This document shows, one piece after another, positions 1-11,511 of a stretch of 64,000 nt of DNA. The notes beneath the pieces were generated by a model. It worked only from the letters and a program-made list of their open reading frames with translations. It was not told where the DNA came from and did not search any database. The position numbers were made by a program, and so were the translations under genes. Source of the DNA: Epiperipatus broadwayi (taxonomy: Eukaryota; Onychophora; Udeonychophora; Euonychophora; Peripatidae); the NCBI GenBank assembly GCA_028023455.1, contig JAQFVV010012394.1, positions 26,609,053 to 26,673,052 of the forward strand, given 5' to 3'. Positions within the stretch are counted from its first letter, which is position 1. Each line of letters starts with the position of its first letter.

Positions 1-33
1 AAAAGAACAACTTTATCACAGATCTAATCCACT

Positions 34-1160
34 TGTAATATCTTAACATACCTTCAATTAATGAACTAGTCCAGATTCCATTTTCTCTAGATCGGATTGA
101 GCATTCATCGCCATAGATCAAATGGTTTATGATTAGATTGGATACATCCAATAGCAGAAGCAGGTCAATGATTGATGACGCTCAGTGAATTCAATTGCTG
201 TCATAGAAGGTGTTGTGTTTGGTTTGGTTTACAGATTCGGCTCCAAACCAACACAAATGATGACAAACTACGCAACAATTAATATGTATAATTTGTTAGT
301 TACAAAAATATACACGCATGTTAGTTAATCAAACATATAAATATGGTTTACACAAGTTAATGCTGAAGTAGTCATGCCGAGTAATTGAATGGACTTCTAG
401 CTATATAAGTAGCCTACCCTGTGGGTTCAAGTAAGACTATTCCGGCTGTATCAGACAGCTTGCTTCGAGTCGGCTCTAGTTCAGACTATCCCGGCTGTAC
501 TTAGACAGCTTGCCTCGAATCAGTTGCACACATAGCAGTTTCCAGTCCTTATGTGGACTTGCCTCACTGCATGGATGTCATGATAATAACTAGAGAAAAT
601 ACCTTTGCTGATGGCAGAGGGTTTATTAGAGAGCAGTTCAGTCGTTCAGGTTGGCAGAAGTAATTGCTCTCTATCTTGCCTCCAAAAGGCTGACTATTTA
701 ATGGCAGATCCCCTACTTTACTGAAAATACTTGAACTATGTGTGTGAACCCAACGAAGAATTTATTCCCATTCGATAGCAAACGGGTGCAGCCAATCAGG
801 CAAGGAAACTGGAATAGTCCACTTCTAAAAGCAAGGTCAGATATGACAGAAAGGGGATTTGGATAAGGTCAGACAACAACAAATTACTATCAGAGTTGAA
901 TAGCAATACACAAGTACTCCACTATATGGCTAAAGCCATGAGGCAAATTCTAGCTAGAATTGGAAGATACTAGATAGTAAACTAGACATAAGGCAAGCTG
1001 TACAGAATAGCAGGTAATGTCACTGTATGTACAGATGATAAAAGCTGTCGTGGTGTAGCTGGAACTATTAGATAAACCTAGAAGGGCATCTGAAGCTTTT
1101 GCAGTAATAGTTTCATAGCAAGTAAATGTTATACCAAGCCAAAATATCAGGTGTATTATA
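34..1160 (+). repeat. 5' LTR, proximal part, with TATA box and duplicated promoter-proximal block
   Basis: The LTR-like region starts near the TG at 34. A TATA-like box (tatataa) lies at 402-408. Just downstream, an imperfect tandem duplication of about 50 bp occupies 434-483 and 484-533; both units read 'gactat(t/c)ccggctgta' followed by 'agacagcttgc'. This more GC-rich block differs from the surrounding DNA and would sit in the R/U5 region if the TATA box is real. Downstream to about 1160 no coding potential is visible. The LTR is interrupted after this point by FB1 copies. Confidence 0.5.
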
Positions 1161-1162
1161 TA

Positions 1163-1605
1163 GAAAACATTAAACCATCATACATCACATTTTTTTCTTT
1201 ATGCTTACACAAGCTGTTTTTCACATAGGCAAAACTCTCCATGCAGCAGCATCACTCAGTGCAAGCCATAGTAATCAATGGATGCAGGTAGGTTTGTGCA
1301 TAAAATCTCTATCTAGTGCTTACTCATCCAATATTCCCAGACTAGTTTCTAGCTTGTGGATTTAGTAGTGCAGAGCCTTGAATCTGACAGCTTCGCATCC
1401 AGTTCTTAAGATCTAATGTAACTCTCCAGCAGCCATATTTTACCTTTTTTTGGCTAATTATAAAACTTTTTTTGAGTCTAAAATGATAACATAGTAAATT
1501 TTCAAGCTAAGCTCATCATCTTGTATAGTTGTATAGAACTAAACTCATTTCAGCATCTATATTTTTAAACCACTAAACATCACTTGATAACCAGGTTGGA
1601 GAGTG
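1163..1605 (-). mobile_element. FB1 element, long single arm with duplicated tails
   Basis: Copy of the FB1 foldback family in minus orientation. It begins with the reverse complement of the FB1 tail (about 1163-1190), then 'gcaaaactctcc' (1229 on), and the arm through the hammerhead region (about 1345-1385, degenerate) and the central unique part to about 1560. A second tail-like block at 1566-1605 (aaaccactaaacatcac) suggests nested or tandem insertions. No clean duplication was found. Confidence 0.6.
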
Positions 1606-1693
1606 TTGTTTTGTTTTGAATTGTTTAATCTATATTTTTATTGTCTTTGGTTCTTTGATAACCAGTCACCATATTCCTATTGGGTAGGATTAG

Positions 1694-2155
1694 TATTAAA
1701 CCATCAAACATCACATGATAACTTTTCTTTATGCTTACACAATCTATTTTTCACAGAGACACAACATTCAATACAGTAGCATCACTTAGTGCAAGCCATA
1801 GTAATCAATGGATACAGGAAGGTTTTTGCATAAAATCCCTATTTACTACCTACTTATCCAATATCCCCACACTAGTTTCTAGTTTGTGGCTTCTATCAGA
1901 GAGGAGCCTTGGATCTGAGAGCACTACATCTAGATCTTAGGTGGCTGCTGAAGGGTTGCATTAGGTCCTAAGATCTAGGTGCACTGTTCTCAGATCCAAA
2001 ACAAAGCCACAAGCTAGAAACTAGTCAGGAGATATTGGATGAGTAGGCACTAGATAAAGATTTTATGCACAAACCTTCATGCATCCATTGATTACTATGA
2101 CTTCCACTGAGTGGTGCTACTATATGGAGAGTTTTGCATATCTGTGAAAAATATA
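1694..2155 (-). mobile_element. FB1 foldback element inside the 5' LTR
   Basis: Large inverted repeat. The left arm (about 1755-1940) and right arm (about 1950-2140) are reverse complements, joined near 1945. The tail reverse complement lies on the left (1694-1750). Each arm holds the FB1 landmarks: 'caatggat' near the outer part, 'atccaatat', 'ctagtttct' and the hammerhead region. The hammerhead is damaged in both arms: the left arm on the minus strand has 'ctgatag' in place of CTGATGA, and the right arm lacks that box although GAAAC and GTC remain at about 2013-2025. Confidence 0.75.
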
Positions 2156-2285
2156 CCAAACATTATTATATAATATGTAAATAGTATACATAAAATATTC
2201 CAACAGATTTAAACATTATCCTATAGATTTGTAAATAGTGCACATATATGTGAAATAAATATTTTAATCGTATTTATATGAGCCT

Positions 2286-2387
2286 GAGTTTATTACAATC
2301 ACACATAAACACAACAAATTTGACACAGATATGATAGAGTTTATTACAATCACACATAAACACAACAAATTTGACACAGATATGATA
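2286..2387 (+). repeat. Tandem duplication, 51-bp unit, at LTR/primer-binding-site boundary
   Basis: Two almost identical 51-bp units (2286-2336 and 2337-2387), each starting 'gagtttattacaatcac' and ending 'gacacagatatgata'. The end of the unit resembles the LTR end plus primer-binding-site region of Gypsy elements ('ttgacacag' followed by 'ggatc'). The duplication may therefore copy the LTR/leader junction, possibly by slippage during reverse transcription. The function is inferred only from position. Confidence 0.7.
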
Positions 2388-2566
2388 GGATCTTTCCCTG
2401 TGGGTTGTTTAGATCTGGGTTATTAATTATAAAAAATTGACAGCTAACATTATTTTAGTACATCAATAAAAATTAAAGAATCAAATGTGAGTGGTTATTC
2501 ATTTTCCATAAAGAAAAGTCAAAAAGATTTTTTTCTCTTTCTCATGGCACACAAAAAAATTCCAAA

Positions 2567-3245
2567 ATGGCTACAATCGGCTCATTAGAAAAGTTCAATC
2601 CAGCCTATCTTCAAAATTGGCCAACTTACATGGATTAAGTGCTTTTTTATATGCAAGCTAATCAAATTAAAAAGCCTGAATTAAAATTAGCCAAATGTGT
2701 GTCTATCTGAAGATCTCAAACATATGAGATCTTACATGCCCAAGAAGTTCCAGTGCTTCCAGTTAAGTTTGGCTTAGACAAAACATTATCTCTATTGATG
2801 ACATTTTTCTGTCCTAAACCCCTAATAATAATGCAGAGATATCATTTCAATTAGACCATTTTATTTATAAAATAAATGATCATAACCTTAGAGTCAAGCT
2901 ATTGATGGACCCAGATATCATGCTTAATTCAGCTATTTCCCATGTGACTTTGGCTCAGTTGACAGTTAACCAAGCAGATCCATTGAAGAAATGGATCACA
3001 GTATTAAATTTCTCAATCACAAAACTGGGCCATATAAATACCTAGTTAATAATAAAAAAAAGTGCCCAAACAGCAAAAAGAAATATTTTTTTTTATTATA
3101 GATGTGACAAAGCAAAACAATTGTACACCGAATGCCCTCATCAGAATACAATGTGTAGATTTTGTAAGGCTGTTGTTATAAAAGCTGCTTGATTGAAAAG
3201 AAAAAAACAAATCACTCAAAAAAGACTAGAAGAGTCCATTCCAAA
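2567..3245 (+). pseudogene. Gypsy gag-like pseudogene
   Basis: From ATG 2567 the frame reads MATIGSLEKFNPAYLQNW, a typical start of invertebrate Gypsy gag proteins, which open with a short segment ending in FNP and W. It then runs through several in-frame stops and frameshifts. Downstream pieces are consistent with gag (a 'CPKPLIIMQRYHFN'-like stretch) and with a CCHC-like region around 3100-3170 (cysteines in 'YTECPHQNTMCRFC'). It cannot make a full protein. Identity is inferred from motif order. Confidence 0.6.
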
Positions 3246-3329
3246 AAGGTGGAAGGGCAATATAAAATCAATCTTTGTATAAATAATGTGAAAGCCAATA
3301 ATTCGGCTTTCAAACACAACATTATTATT

Positions 3330-3600
3330 GATACACCAATAACTATGGAATGGAATACCTGATTTGCAGTGATCACTGTGTCAAAAAAAGATGTGGATTA
3401 TCATTAATAGAAAAAATAAACAGCAGCTGTAATCTAGCAGTAAAATCGCTATCAACTATTAAGGCATTCATATATCACTCTGAATTCAAACAAGAGTTGA
3501 AGTTATTGTGCCAAAACAAGTTATGTGCCACTTGTTGTGTATGCTGATAATGGTAGGAATTTACTATGCAACAACTGGTTCAATCACCTGTGCTTTGCAG
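3330..3600 (+). pseudogene. Aspartic protease C-terminal shard of the LTR element
   Basis: At 3528-3590 one frame reads PLVVYADNGRNLLCNNWFNHL, split here only by spacing in the codons. It corresponds to the end of retroelement aspartic proteases, where a hydrophobic strand precedes 'G.NLL...W'. The upstream frame to about 3340 holds a 'LLIDTP' remnant near 3328-3345 where D-T/S-G would be expected. Stops and frameshifts separate these pieces. It is nonfunctional. Confidence 0.5.
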
Positions 3601-3699
3601 TGATGAGAGTGACAAGATCAAAAAATAAAATCTAAACTGAATTATAATAAACTGGATTAGAGCCATAGGACAATCCATAAAAATCAAAGTGCTAAAATG

Positions 3700-3843
3700 C
3701 AAATAGGTGTTCAAGCCCTATGCTCTATGTTCATCACCAAATGGGTACAATAAATTGTGATCAAGTTAAAAAGATTGCAAACATTGACAATTCAAACAGC
3801 AGATGGACACTATAAGCACATAGACCAGCTAAGATTGAACTGA
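3700..3843 (+). pseudogene. Integrase C-terminal tail shard
   Basis: The frame at 3785-3843 reads LTIQTADGHYKHIDQLRLN and then stops. The 'DG...HIDQLR' pattern is characteristic of the extreme C-terminus of Gypsy-type integrases. It lies less than 0.2 kb downstream of the protease shard, so roughly 2-3 kb of pol has been deleted. It is followed by noncoding sequence to the polypurine tract. Confidence 0.6.
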
Positions 3844-4022
3844 GTCAGTCAACAGTGAAGAATCACCAGATGAACAGTGAAAAGTCACTGGCCAGTAGTG
3901 AACAATCTAAAAAGTTCAGTTATTACATCATTAGATGTAGTCACTGAACCTGATAAAGCCATGAAGTAACAAAGATATCCATCAAGGAATCTCAATAACT
4001 ACATTCACCAGGACTAATTTAA

Positions 4023-4340
4023 TGGAAGGGGGGGGGGGATTATATCACAACTTACCTTCAACTAATAGACCAATCCAGATTCTATCTTATCTTGACCGGA
4101 TTAAACATTCTTTGCCACAGACCAATAGATATATGGATAATATCCAATGGGTGATGATATTCAGTTAGTACAATGGCTCTCATTAATAATTGGGGATCTG
4201 GCTATAAATAGATGTAAATAAATAATGTTTGAGTTAACTATATTAAGCAGTGGCAAATTCCCTAGTAATCACTACTGTCATTTTATAATATTGTTCAAAT
4301 CTCCAAATGAATGGCTTCCAGAAAACTAAATGTAAACAGA
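4023..4340 (+). repeat. Polypurine tract and truncated 3' LTR
   Basis: A purine run (ggaaggggggggggga, about 4025-4040) immediately precedes sequence homologous to positions 34-200, as expected for a polypurine tract at the start of a 3' LTR. Homology to the 5' LTR fades by about 4200. The remainder to 4340 has no visible gene and is ended by an FB1 insertion. Confidence 0.6.
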
Positions 4341-4640
4341 GGCAAAACTCTCCATACAATAGTGTCACTCGGTGCAAGCCAGATTAATCAATCAATGGAT
4401 TCAAGAAGGTTTGTGCATAAAATCTCTATCTAGTGCGTATTCATCCAATATTCCCAAACTAGTTTCTAGCTTGTGGCTTTCATCAGTGAGAAGTCTAGGA
4501 TCTGAGAGCACTGCACTTAGATCTTAGGATCTAATGGTTGTGCTGAATAGTATTCCTGTATGGAGAGTTTTTCTTCCATTTTAACAGCTTCAGCAAGCAT
4601 AAAAAATGGTGACCATGTGATGTTTAGGGGTTTAAAGTTA
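4341..4640 (+). mobile_element. FB1 element, one long arm plus a stub
   Basis: The antisense arm begins 'ggcaaaactctcc' at 4341 and runs about 200 bp to near 4535. The sense arm is reduced to about 30 bp (4540-4573, ending 'tggagagttttt') and is followed by the tail (4574-4640, including 'gatgtttaggggttt'). Flanks 'aactaaatgtaaac' and 'agttaaatatacaac' might be a decayed duplication but are not convincing. The arm carries a minus-strand hammerhead core at 4446-4500. Confidence 0.75.
4446..4500 (-). ncRNA. Hammerhead ribozyme-like motif (FB1)
   Basis: Read on the minus strand: stem I 5' side 'CTTCTCA', core CTGATGA (4480-4486), helix II region (4467-4479) with a 3-bp AGC/GCT stem, GAAA (4463-4466), then CTAG as a helix III loop. 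The cleavage triplet is GTT here instead of GTC. It is a short helix III type I layout, as known from Penelope-like elements. Both conserved core boxes are intact. Helix II is weak, so activity of this copy is doubtful. Confidence 0.5.
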
Positions 4641-5095
4641 AATATACAACATTCCTATAAACATAGTAGTATTAATGCAAATATAATAACAGTTCAATTT
4701 CATCTATATTTAAGCCATTAATAATAATATTTAACTGTTGTTATATTTAATATGCAAGATGTTGTCAAAAATGAGGCACGACCTTTAACCCCTATATATT
4801 TTCATTTCAAAATGAGTTATGTTTGTGCTGACAACACATTAATATATAGAATTCATACTCTGCATTGTAACAGGTCAATAAATTTAATGCTTAAATATGA
4901 TTCAAACTAAAATGCATGTGGGTTCACTGCGTATTTTTCTGTTTTATTGATGGCCATGTATTAATTTATACATAACATTCTGTTGGTTTATATTAACTTC
5001 CACTTTAACTTACAAATTCTAACAATCAATTCATTTTAATATTTTCATATTCTCTCTTTATCTTTGTCTCTCCATATATATCCAAGAATTATATA
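4641..5095. other. No gene seen
   Basis: AT-rich spacer between an FB1 copy and a LINE. No open frame of note, no tRNA-like boxes and no strong inverted repeat seen. Confidence 0.6.
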
Positions 5096-5097
5096 GT

Positions 5098-6660
5098 AAT
5101 AAAGAACAAGTACCTCCTACATCAATATACTCTATTTTCTGAATTGCCCAGGATTTTACATGAAGAAGTGAGAAATGCAATTAAATTTATGAAGAAGGAA
5201 AAAAGTTCCAGGTAATGATGGAATTATAATTAATATCTTTAAAAAAGCAGGTAAAAAAATTGAAAAAAATTTGGTAAAGTTATGCACCAAATATCTAATT
5301 GATAAAGATGTACCAAATGATTAGAAGATATACACCAAAAATGTAAATGATAAAGATATACCAGATAATTGGAAGAATGCATATTATCATTTAAAAAAGA
5401 TGATAAAGAAGATATTAGACATATCAGCCTTTTATCAGTTTTATACAAAAAAATTTGCCCAAGATAATTATAACTCATCTATAGAAAACATTGGATTTCA
5501 ACCAACCAAAAGAATTAGCTGGATTTAAAAGTAGTTTTAGTACAGTAGATAATATCTAAGTATTGAGAGAAGTTATAGAAAGGATCAGTGAATAAAGTTG
5601 CCATTATGCTTTGGATTTGTAGATCATGAAAAGGCATTTGATTCTATAAGCATTTCTTCAGTGATTAAAGCATTGGATTATCAAGATATAGATCTAGGAT
5701 CTTGTCATATTTTGAAGAATATTTATAAAAATGCAACAGCAACTATTAGATTACATAATGATACTAAAACGATTAACATTGAGATGGGTATATGACAGGA
5801 TGACTCCATATTTCCAAAAATTTTTACAGCAGTGCAGCAATAAAAATTTTGTGGATTAAAATGGGAAGCTAAAGGAGTAAAAGAAAATGGAGATTATTTA
5901 AGTCATTTAGATTTTGAAGATGATGTAGTTGTTTTTGCAAATGATGCTTCAGAGCTTCATGAAATGGTGCAAGAATTATCAGATGAAAATATGAAAATAG
6001 GATTAAAGGAAAATGTTAAAAAGACTAAAGTAATATTTAATGGATTTTCTCAAAAAATGAAAATAAATATTGATTATGATGAGTTAGAAGAATCTAACAA
6101 CTACAAATACCTTGGTCAGATTATTACTACAGGTAGAATCATAATGGATGAAATTAATCACAGAATTAAAATTAGTTGGAATGATTTTGGTAAAATAACT
6201 TGATACTAAAAGGAAATATGCCTATGTGTTTGAAAAGGAAGGTTTTTAATAAATGTATTTTACCAGTTCTTACTTATGGATCTGAGGTTTGGACACTTAA
6301 TAGAAGAGCAATACAGAGACTTCAGACTACTCAAAAAAAGTATGGAAAGATTCATGTTGGGATAACAAGAAGAGATCCAAAAATGCAATGCATGGATAAC
6401 TGAACAAACAGGTGTTAAGACTGAAATGAAGTTGGGCTGGACACATTGCTAGAAGAGATAATAATGGATGGACAACTGAAATAAACTGGATTCCAAGAGA
6501 TTGTAAAAAACCCAGAAAGCCACATGTGAGATGGATAGATAAAATAAGAAAGTGTGCAGGGATGATGTGGAGAAGAGATGGGAGAAGATGGATTTAACGT
6601 GGAGAGACCTTCATCCTGCAGTGGATTGATAATGGTTGATGATAATGATGATGGTATATA
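5098..6660 (+). mobile_element. RTE-like LINE, 5'-truncated, pseudogenised RT and C-terminus
   Basis: Colinear with the minus-strand LINE at 44.1-46.7 kb. It begins at the linker before the RT, continues through RT pieces ('FVDHEKAFDSIS' at about 5615-5650; 'GDYLSHLDFEDDVVVFA' around 5890-5940, where the YADD-type box is altered to FEDD), the connector ('YKYLGQIITTG' at about 6100-6130), 'LPVLTYGSEVWTLNRRAIQRLQTTQ' split across 6260-6335, and the C-terminal 'RPHVRWID'-type basic tail. It ends with a GATGAT-rich tail (6636-6655). Numerous stops and shifts make it inactive. A local duplication of a 'gataaagatgtacca' block at 5300-5370 is also present. Confidence 0.85.
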
Positions 6661-7640
6661 GATACATACCCCACATACTCTAAAAAAATGAAATTTCTTT
6701 TATCAAAAATGTAGTAATTTCTTTGTATTGTATTTTCCAATTATTTTCTAGCAAGCTATTAAACCCCAAGACATTATTTCTAAATTCCATTCAATAAGTT
6801 CAGTGGTGTAGATACGAATTTAAAACTGATTGCAACACCTTAGATTCAAATTAACTTTTTCAACTTATAAAAGATTAAATCTAACGTCTCTTATTCCCAT
6901 CATCAAAACGCATTTTTTTTTTTTTTTAGGTAGGGGTAAATTTATAAGTTAGGTATAGTATATTATTAATCGATACCATATATATATTAATTTAATCTTT
7001 CTTTTTTTTTACTGCAAAAAATGTAAAAAATAACATATCCTTTGTGAGAAAAAAAAACATAGCTCGCATCGTAAATAAGTTAGACGCTGCGAATAAAAAG
7101 TTTTTAAACAAGATTAGGTGAGATGGTTATTTTAAAATTTAAAGAAAAATCCAACACGTTTTGAAGTGTTTCAAATAATAGAAACGCCAACTATCTAGAT
7201 TAAAGGTTAATCAGACGTCCATTTCATTTTTTTTTTAAATTTAAAATGTATTCAAAGTTCAGAATTTAATTAATTTTAATACTTTTATCAAGATGACGAT
7301 GATTAATACTTTATTTGTTTACATTGGAGATTAATGAAGAATAGCATTCGAGAATATATATATAAATCATAAACATAAAAATACTATACTAAAAAAAACG
7401 AAACAATCAAAAGAAGCGTCAGTAAATATTTCTATGACAACAGCAATATTCAGTAATCATGTGCAAGTATTAACTTTCAAATACACTTTAAAACAAGGGT
7501 TTAACCATGGGTTTTTGGAAAGATTTCAGGGATCCTAGAACTTGGAAAAATTCAACTTATTATCTTTATTTTCTCCGATCTCTAATTAAAATCACGCGTT
7601 TCCTTCACTTAATAATAAATGGAATAAATAATAGGTGTAT
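6661..7640. other. No gene seen
   Basis: AT-rich DNA with homopolymer T and A runs (6910-6930, 7000-7010, 7050). No supported coding region or repeat boundary. Confidence 0.6.
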
Positions 7641-7650
7641 TTATTTCATA

Positions 7651-7924
7651 TCACACCACAATTATTGCATATCTTGAAACAACATTTATGTTTATCCATA
7701 CTATGAAATTATAGTAGTTATTAGACGGAAAACTATCACACGCACACTGGCTACCATGCAAAATGGCTGGACAATTTACCAGACAAGACAGAATAGGTGA
7801 CAAATGTAAGTCAATTTCTTTGCTTTTGTGAAATACAGGAACGCCATTATGCAAGAATAAAATTGGGTCGGCATAAGAATAGATATTGGTGTTGGATGTC
7901 ATAAAACTGTCTGCCATTCTATTT
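7651..7924 (-). CDS. Possible isolated exon of unknown protein
   Basis: An 88-codon open frame on the minus strand starts at an ATG (7917) that directly follows a plausible acceptor ('ccttttcaaaatag' just upstream). The first ~65 residues have mixed, protein-like composition with cysteines and histidines (MADSFMTSNTNIYSYAD..., later 'PAILHGSQCACDSF'). The last ~20 residues are AT-driven. No family was recognised. It could be a chance frame: AT-rich DNA yields such lengths occasionally and no partner exon was found nearby. Confidence 0.25.
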
Positions 7925-8690
7925 TGAAAAGGAATCCCTTAGTGAACAACTCTGTGTAGCAAAAGAAGAAACCCACCTTAAAAATTTTGATATTTAGAGG
8001 AATATTATTTAGTATTACATATAAAGTAATTTATTCAAACTAATTCTTGAACAGATTATTAGTATACTTTTAATATACCCACTTGGAAACTGAAAAGCTG
8101 CACATGGTTATTAGAGTAAGATACTTTGAGTCTAATTAAATGCATGATGAATATATATTCATTTTCATAATGTAAAATTGCTATGTCCAAGGATAGTTAA
8201 CTTGCTAGGGGATGGATTCGTTGGAAGAATTAAGTTTGGGATAGTGAATTATCTTCAGAACATGCATCAAAATGGAATCAGTAAAAAAAACTTAGCTTGA
8301 CAAAATGATGAATGGGGAACACAAATTAATTTATTACATAAAATATATGAAGAACATATAGTGAAAAGATAGCAGATATAATGGCAGGAATAATCTTTTA
8401 TACATAAAATAATCTATTGAACAAGCTAGTAATTAGTTCTATATATGGAATATTGCATTAATTCTATAAATAAATATCTTTAAACCCTTTTGGAAAATAT
8501 AAACTTCTGGACTGACCTGCTCAATATTCTAAGGACTATTTATTACCTATAAAGTAAACCTGTCTGGAATTAAAGCTCTGATTCTACTGAGGGTCTGTGA
8601 ACATACACAATTTCCTCAACTTGTTTTATCAGCTAGACCTTTTATAATTTTCCAGGGATTGGAGAGACTATTTAATTTCCATCTGGCATA
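7925..8690. other. No gene seen
   Basis: Noncoding AT-rich spacer. No recognisable element. Confidence 0.55.
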
Positions 8691-8699
8691 TCCATGTAC

Positions 8700-9960
8700 A
8701 CCCGGGTCTCATTTTATGCAGATTTATTTAATGCGATTTTGAAGTTATGTGGTTCATGTTTCTTCTTAATATCTTTGTATGCGGTTTTCTTTTATGCGAT
8801 TAAAATTATTAGATCAGAAGTCAAGCTCCGATAATGTGCTATTACTTTAAATATTATAAATAGTAATACAGCATCGATTGATCCACGCCATAAGATGGCA
8901 CTGTTGCTAGTGAAAAACGAATAGATATAATGTTACTGGGCTGATTTGATTATTATTATTTTGTAATGTTATCGTGTTTTGTTTTTTTTGGTTTGGATTT
9001 TTTTTTTTTTGAGACCGTATTTTCTTTTTTTTTTTAAATAAATAAATTGATTTTTAAATATTTTTTTTAATACGTTTTGTAAAAACCTTTTCTTTCTTTA
9101 TTTTTTTTGTAAAACTTGTTGTTTAACAAAATTGGATTACGGTCTTCTTTTTTTTTAAAGTAACTTTTTTTTATTTTTTTTCGCTTTTGATTACGGTCTT
9201 CTTCTTTTTTTAAGTAACTTTTTTTATTTTTTTTGGCTTTTTACTTTCATTAAACTACCACAAAGGCAGTTCTTCTAGGTGAGAAGAATATTTCTCTGTT
9301 GAAGAAAGGCCACCGCATCTGCTTCTGTAGTCTGCCATTGAAATGTTTTGATCTCGAAAAAGTGTCGGAAAGTGCGCGACTTGATCGTGAACTTTGCCGA
9401 ATTGTGACTAACAATCCTCATTAACTAAATTCTGACCCCTGACAATGAAACCAGGGGCGTTTGGAAAATTGTTACAGTTTTTACGAACGAAAATAAAGAA
9501 AAATACATTGAAGCCAAAAAAACGTTATAATATAGTTTTCGACATTCAAAATACAGAAACCTTCACATCATACACTGTACAATAGTTAAGAGTAATGTCT
9601 ATAGAGAGTCTTGCATACTCATCGCTAATAATGTTCAACATACTAGAGATGTTGGGGTAATGAGTGCACTTCAACATCTTAGCGGTTGAAGTTTACTAGG
9701 CCGTAAGATCTATGAGCGGCCTTGTAAACAGCATATTTATGTGCTTTAGCGTAGAAACAGTGCCATCTTATGGCATGGATCAATCGATGCTGTATTACCT
9801 TATAAATTTCATGCACTCATGTCATATTTAAAGTAATAGCGCATTATTGGACTTCGACTTCTCTCTAATAACTTCAATATTTTCAGCACTTTATAATAGT
9901 ACTGTAATAGATTTTATGCAATAAAGAAGTTCATAATTCACTTAAAATCAGGATTTCCCT
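8700..9960. mobile_element. Inverted-repeat DNA element, Tigger/pogo-like ends
   Basis: Segments about 8805-8915 and 9745-9880 are inverted repeats: both contain 'cagcatcgattgatcca(c/t)gccataagatggcactgtt' (in pieces) and 'gctattactttaaat'. The outer left end has repeated 'tttatgcgatt' and 'tatgcgg' motifs (8710-8800), reminiscent of Tigger/pogo termini. The interior holds T-rich low-complexity DNA and about 350 bp of more balanced sequence (9260-9720) with no long frame. I infer a non-autonomous element of about 1.2 kb. The exact ends and the TA duplication were not resolved. Confidence 0.5.
9132..9242 (+). repeat. Tandem duplication of ~53 bp in T-rich DNA
   Basis: Two adjacent units share 'gattacggtcttcttttt' followed by 'aagtaactttttt', a T run and 'ggc/cgctttt' (units beginning near 9135 and 9187). 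They lie inside the inverted-repeat element at 8.7-9.96 kb. Likely slippage. Confidence 0.6.
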
Positions 9961-11510
9961 ATTTTATATACACACATTAAATTTTACAAGATTATAATGT
10001 AAATCTGTTCAAACGTTATAGATGCCTATATTATGCATGTTGTTGGGTTTTTTTTTTGCATTTTAAATCACATTCTATTTTTGCTTTTTAAAAAAAGAGT
10101 ACGTAGTCAATTAATAATTTAGTATCCGCAAGTTTATTTTTAAAAGATTAATTATAGCGGTGGGCACAATAAAATTTGACAATTAAAATCTGATTTTTAA
10201 TTATAATTAACAATTTAAAAATTATGTAATGTGATCTGAAAATAATGTACGCAAAACAATGAAATTTGATTTTTGAATGGAATTGAAAATTAAAGACAAA
10301 AATAAGAATTTAATTTTTAATTGTTAGTTTTGATTAAATTTTGCCCAACAGTGGTGAGTCAGTGTCTTTTTATTATCGTAAGTCTAAATTCTTATTTTCA
10401 TTTTTAAACTTTTAGTTTATTCTAATGGAGAAGAAAAAAACACCCAACAAAATGAATTTCTTTGGAAACAAAAATTTCAATTTTAAATCGCTTAGCGCAA
10501 TCGGAAGGATTAACAACGATTGGAAAACATTTATTTTAGATGAGTCCACGATAAGAGCAATTAAAAAATGAAGTTGGCGCTAGTTCTATTTCCTCTTGTG
10601 ATGAATCTGATGTTTTAGTAGTTTACAAACGAACTTACTTATCGTCAAATAGCGATAATAATTAAAATACTGTGCATGTATGAAAAAATGAATGTAATTC
10701 AATATAAAATACATAAAGTATTCATTCATTAGATAGATACAATTTTGCTTACAATAACCCCTTCATATACACTTTAAATAGATATAACAAAAATTCATTG
10801 AATTCAAAGTATGTCAACCATACCGAGAACAGAACAGATGTGTACTCATTTTCATAATGTAAAACTCACTAACTTGAATGTATCTCAAACATACTTAGAA
10901 AAATACATATAAACTGCCTAAAGAAATATTAATATTCTTTATTCTTAGTCTTCTATGCTGTTTTTCTATTTTATTCAATGGAATATATTGTTTTTACATT
11001 AAATATTACTTTCTCTACAGTTTCAAAAAAGTTGTTTAACAGTTTGGCAGAAAAAGTACCAGAAGTTCTGAAGAAGTCTGCTGGACAGTCGAAACTGTAA
11101 GAAAATAAAATTAAATGTGGAAACAATATGTTGCATTGAATAAAGTGTAAATGAATAAATTATTAAATATATGCATATATAAATGGCCAGTGCACTCCCA
11201 TAATGTAAAACTTATTCAGATGCAGAATAAATATACTTTGATTTTCATGATGTAAAATCCATTAATTTATATAATTAAAATTACATGTAGCCAAATGATT
11301 TGATTAAATGATGAAATGCGCTGTTAAACTGATATTATTCTAATGTTATTTAAAATAGACACTAAGAATTGCAACTTGATCACAGAGACTGAAATTATTA
11401 ATATAAAGAAGTTTAAATAAATTCTGAATGCAGACTAATAAATAGTCAATTATAACATTACAAAATACAATTATAAATTTCACATTTCACCCAAACTATT
11501 ACTTAAATAA
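9961..11510. other. Mostly unassigned AT-rich DNA
   Basis: Apart from the possible transposase shard at 10.4-10.7 kb, no gene, SINE or LINE is visible. A short phrase 'cattttcataatgtaaaac' recurs at 10849 and, with changes, near 8160 and 11240, hinting at dispersed fragments of an unidentified repeat. Confidence 0.5.
10424..10665 (+). pseudogene. Possible pogo/Tigger-type transposase N-terminal shard
   Basis: From ATG 10424 the frame reads MEKKKTPNKMNFFGNKNFN and continues to 'FILDESTIRAIKK'. After a one-base shift it continues 'NEVGASSISSCDESDVLVV' to a stop near 10665. The 'STIR.IKKNE' stretch resembles the helix-turn-helix region of CENP-B/Tigger/jerky proteins. It is near a Tigger-like inverted-repeat element, which fits, but the match is short and by eye only. 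Confidence 0.3.
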
Positions 11511-11511
11511 T

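Larger units (their letters stand above)
34..4340 (+). mobile_element. Degenerate Gypsy-type LTR retrotransposon
   Basis: Outline of a decayed LTR element. The stretch from about 34 and that from about 4040 are homologous (both read like 'accttcaa(t/c)taat...ccagatt'), fitting the starts of a 5' and a 3' LTR. Between them lie a gag-like frame, a protease C-terminal shard, an integrase C-terminal shard and a polypurine tract. Reverse transcriptase, RNase H and the integrase core are missing, so the copy is internally deleted as well as full of stops. The 5' LTR is inflated by FB1 insertions at 1163-2155. Family placement rests on the order of the pieces and on short motifs typical of Gypsy elements in invertebrates; no search was run. 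Confidence 0.65.
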
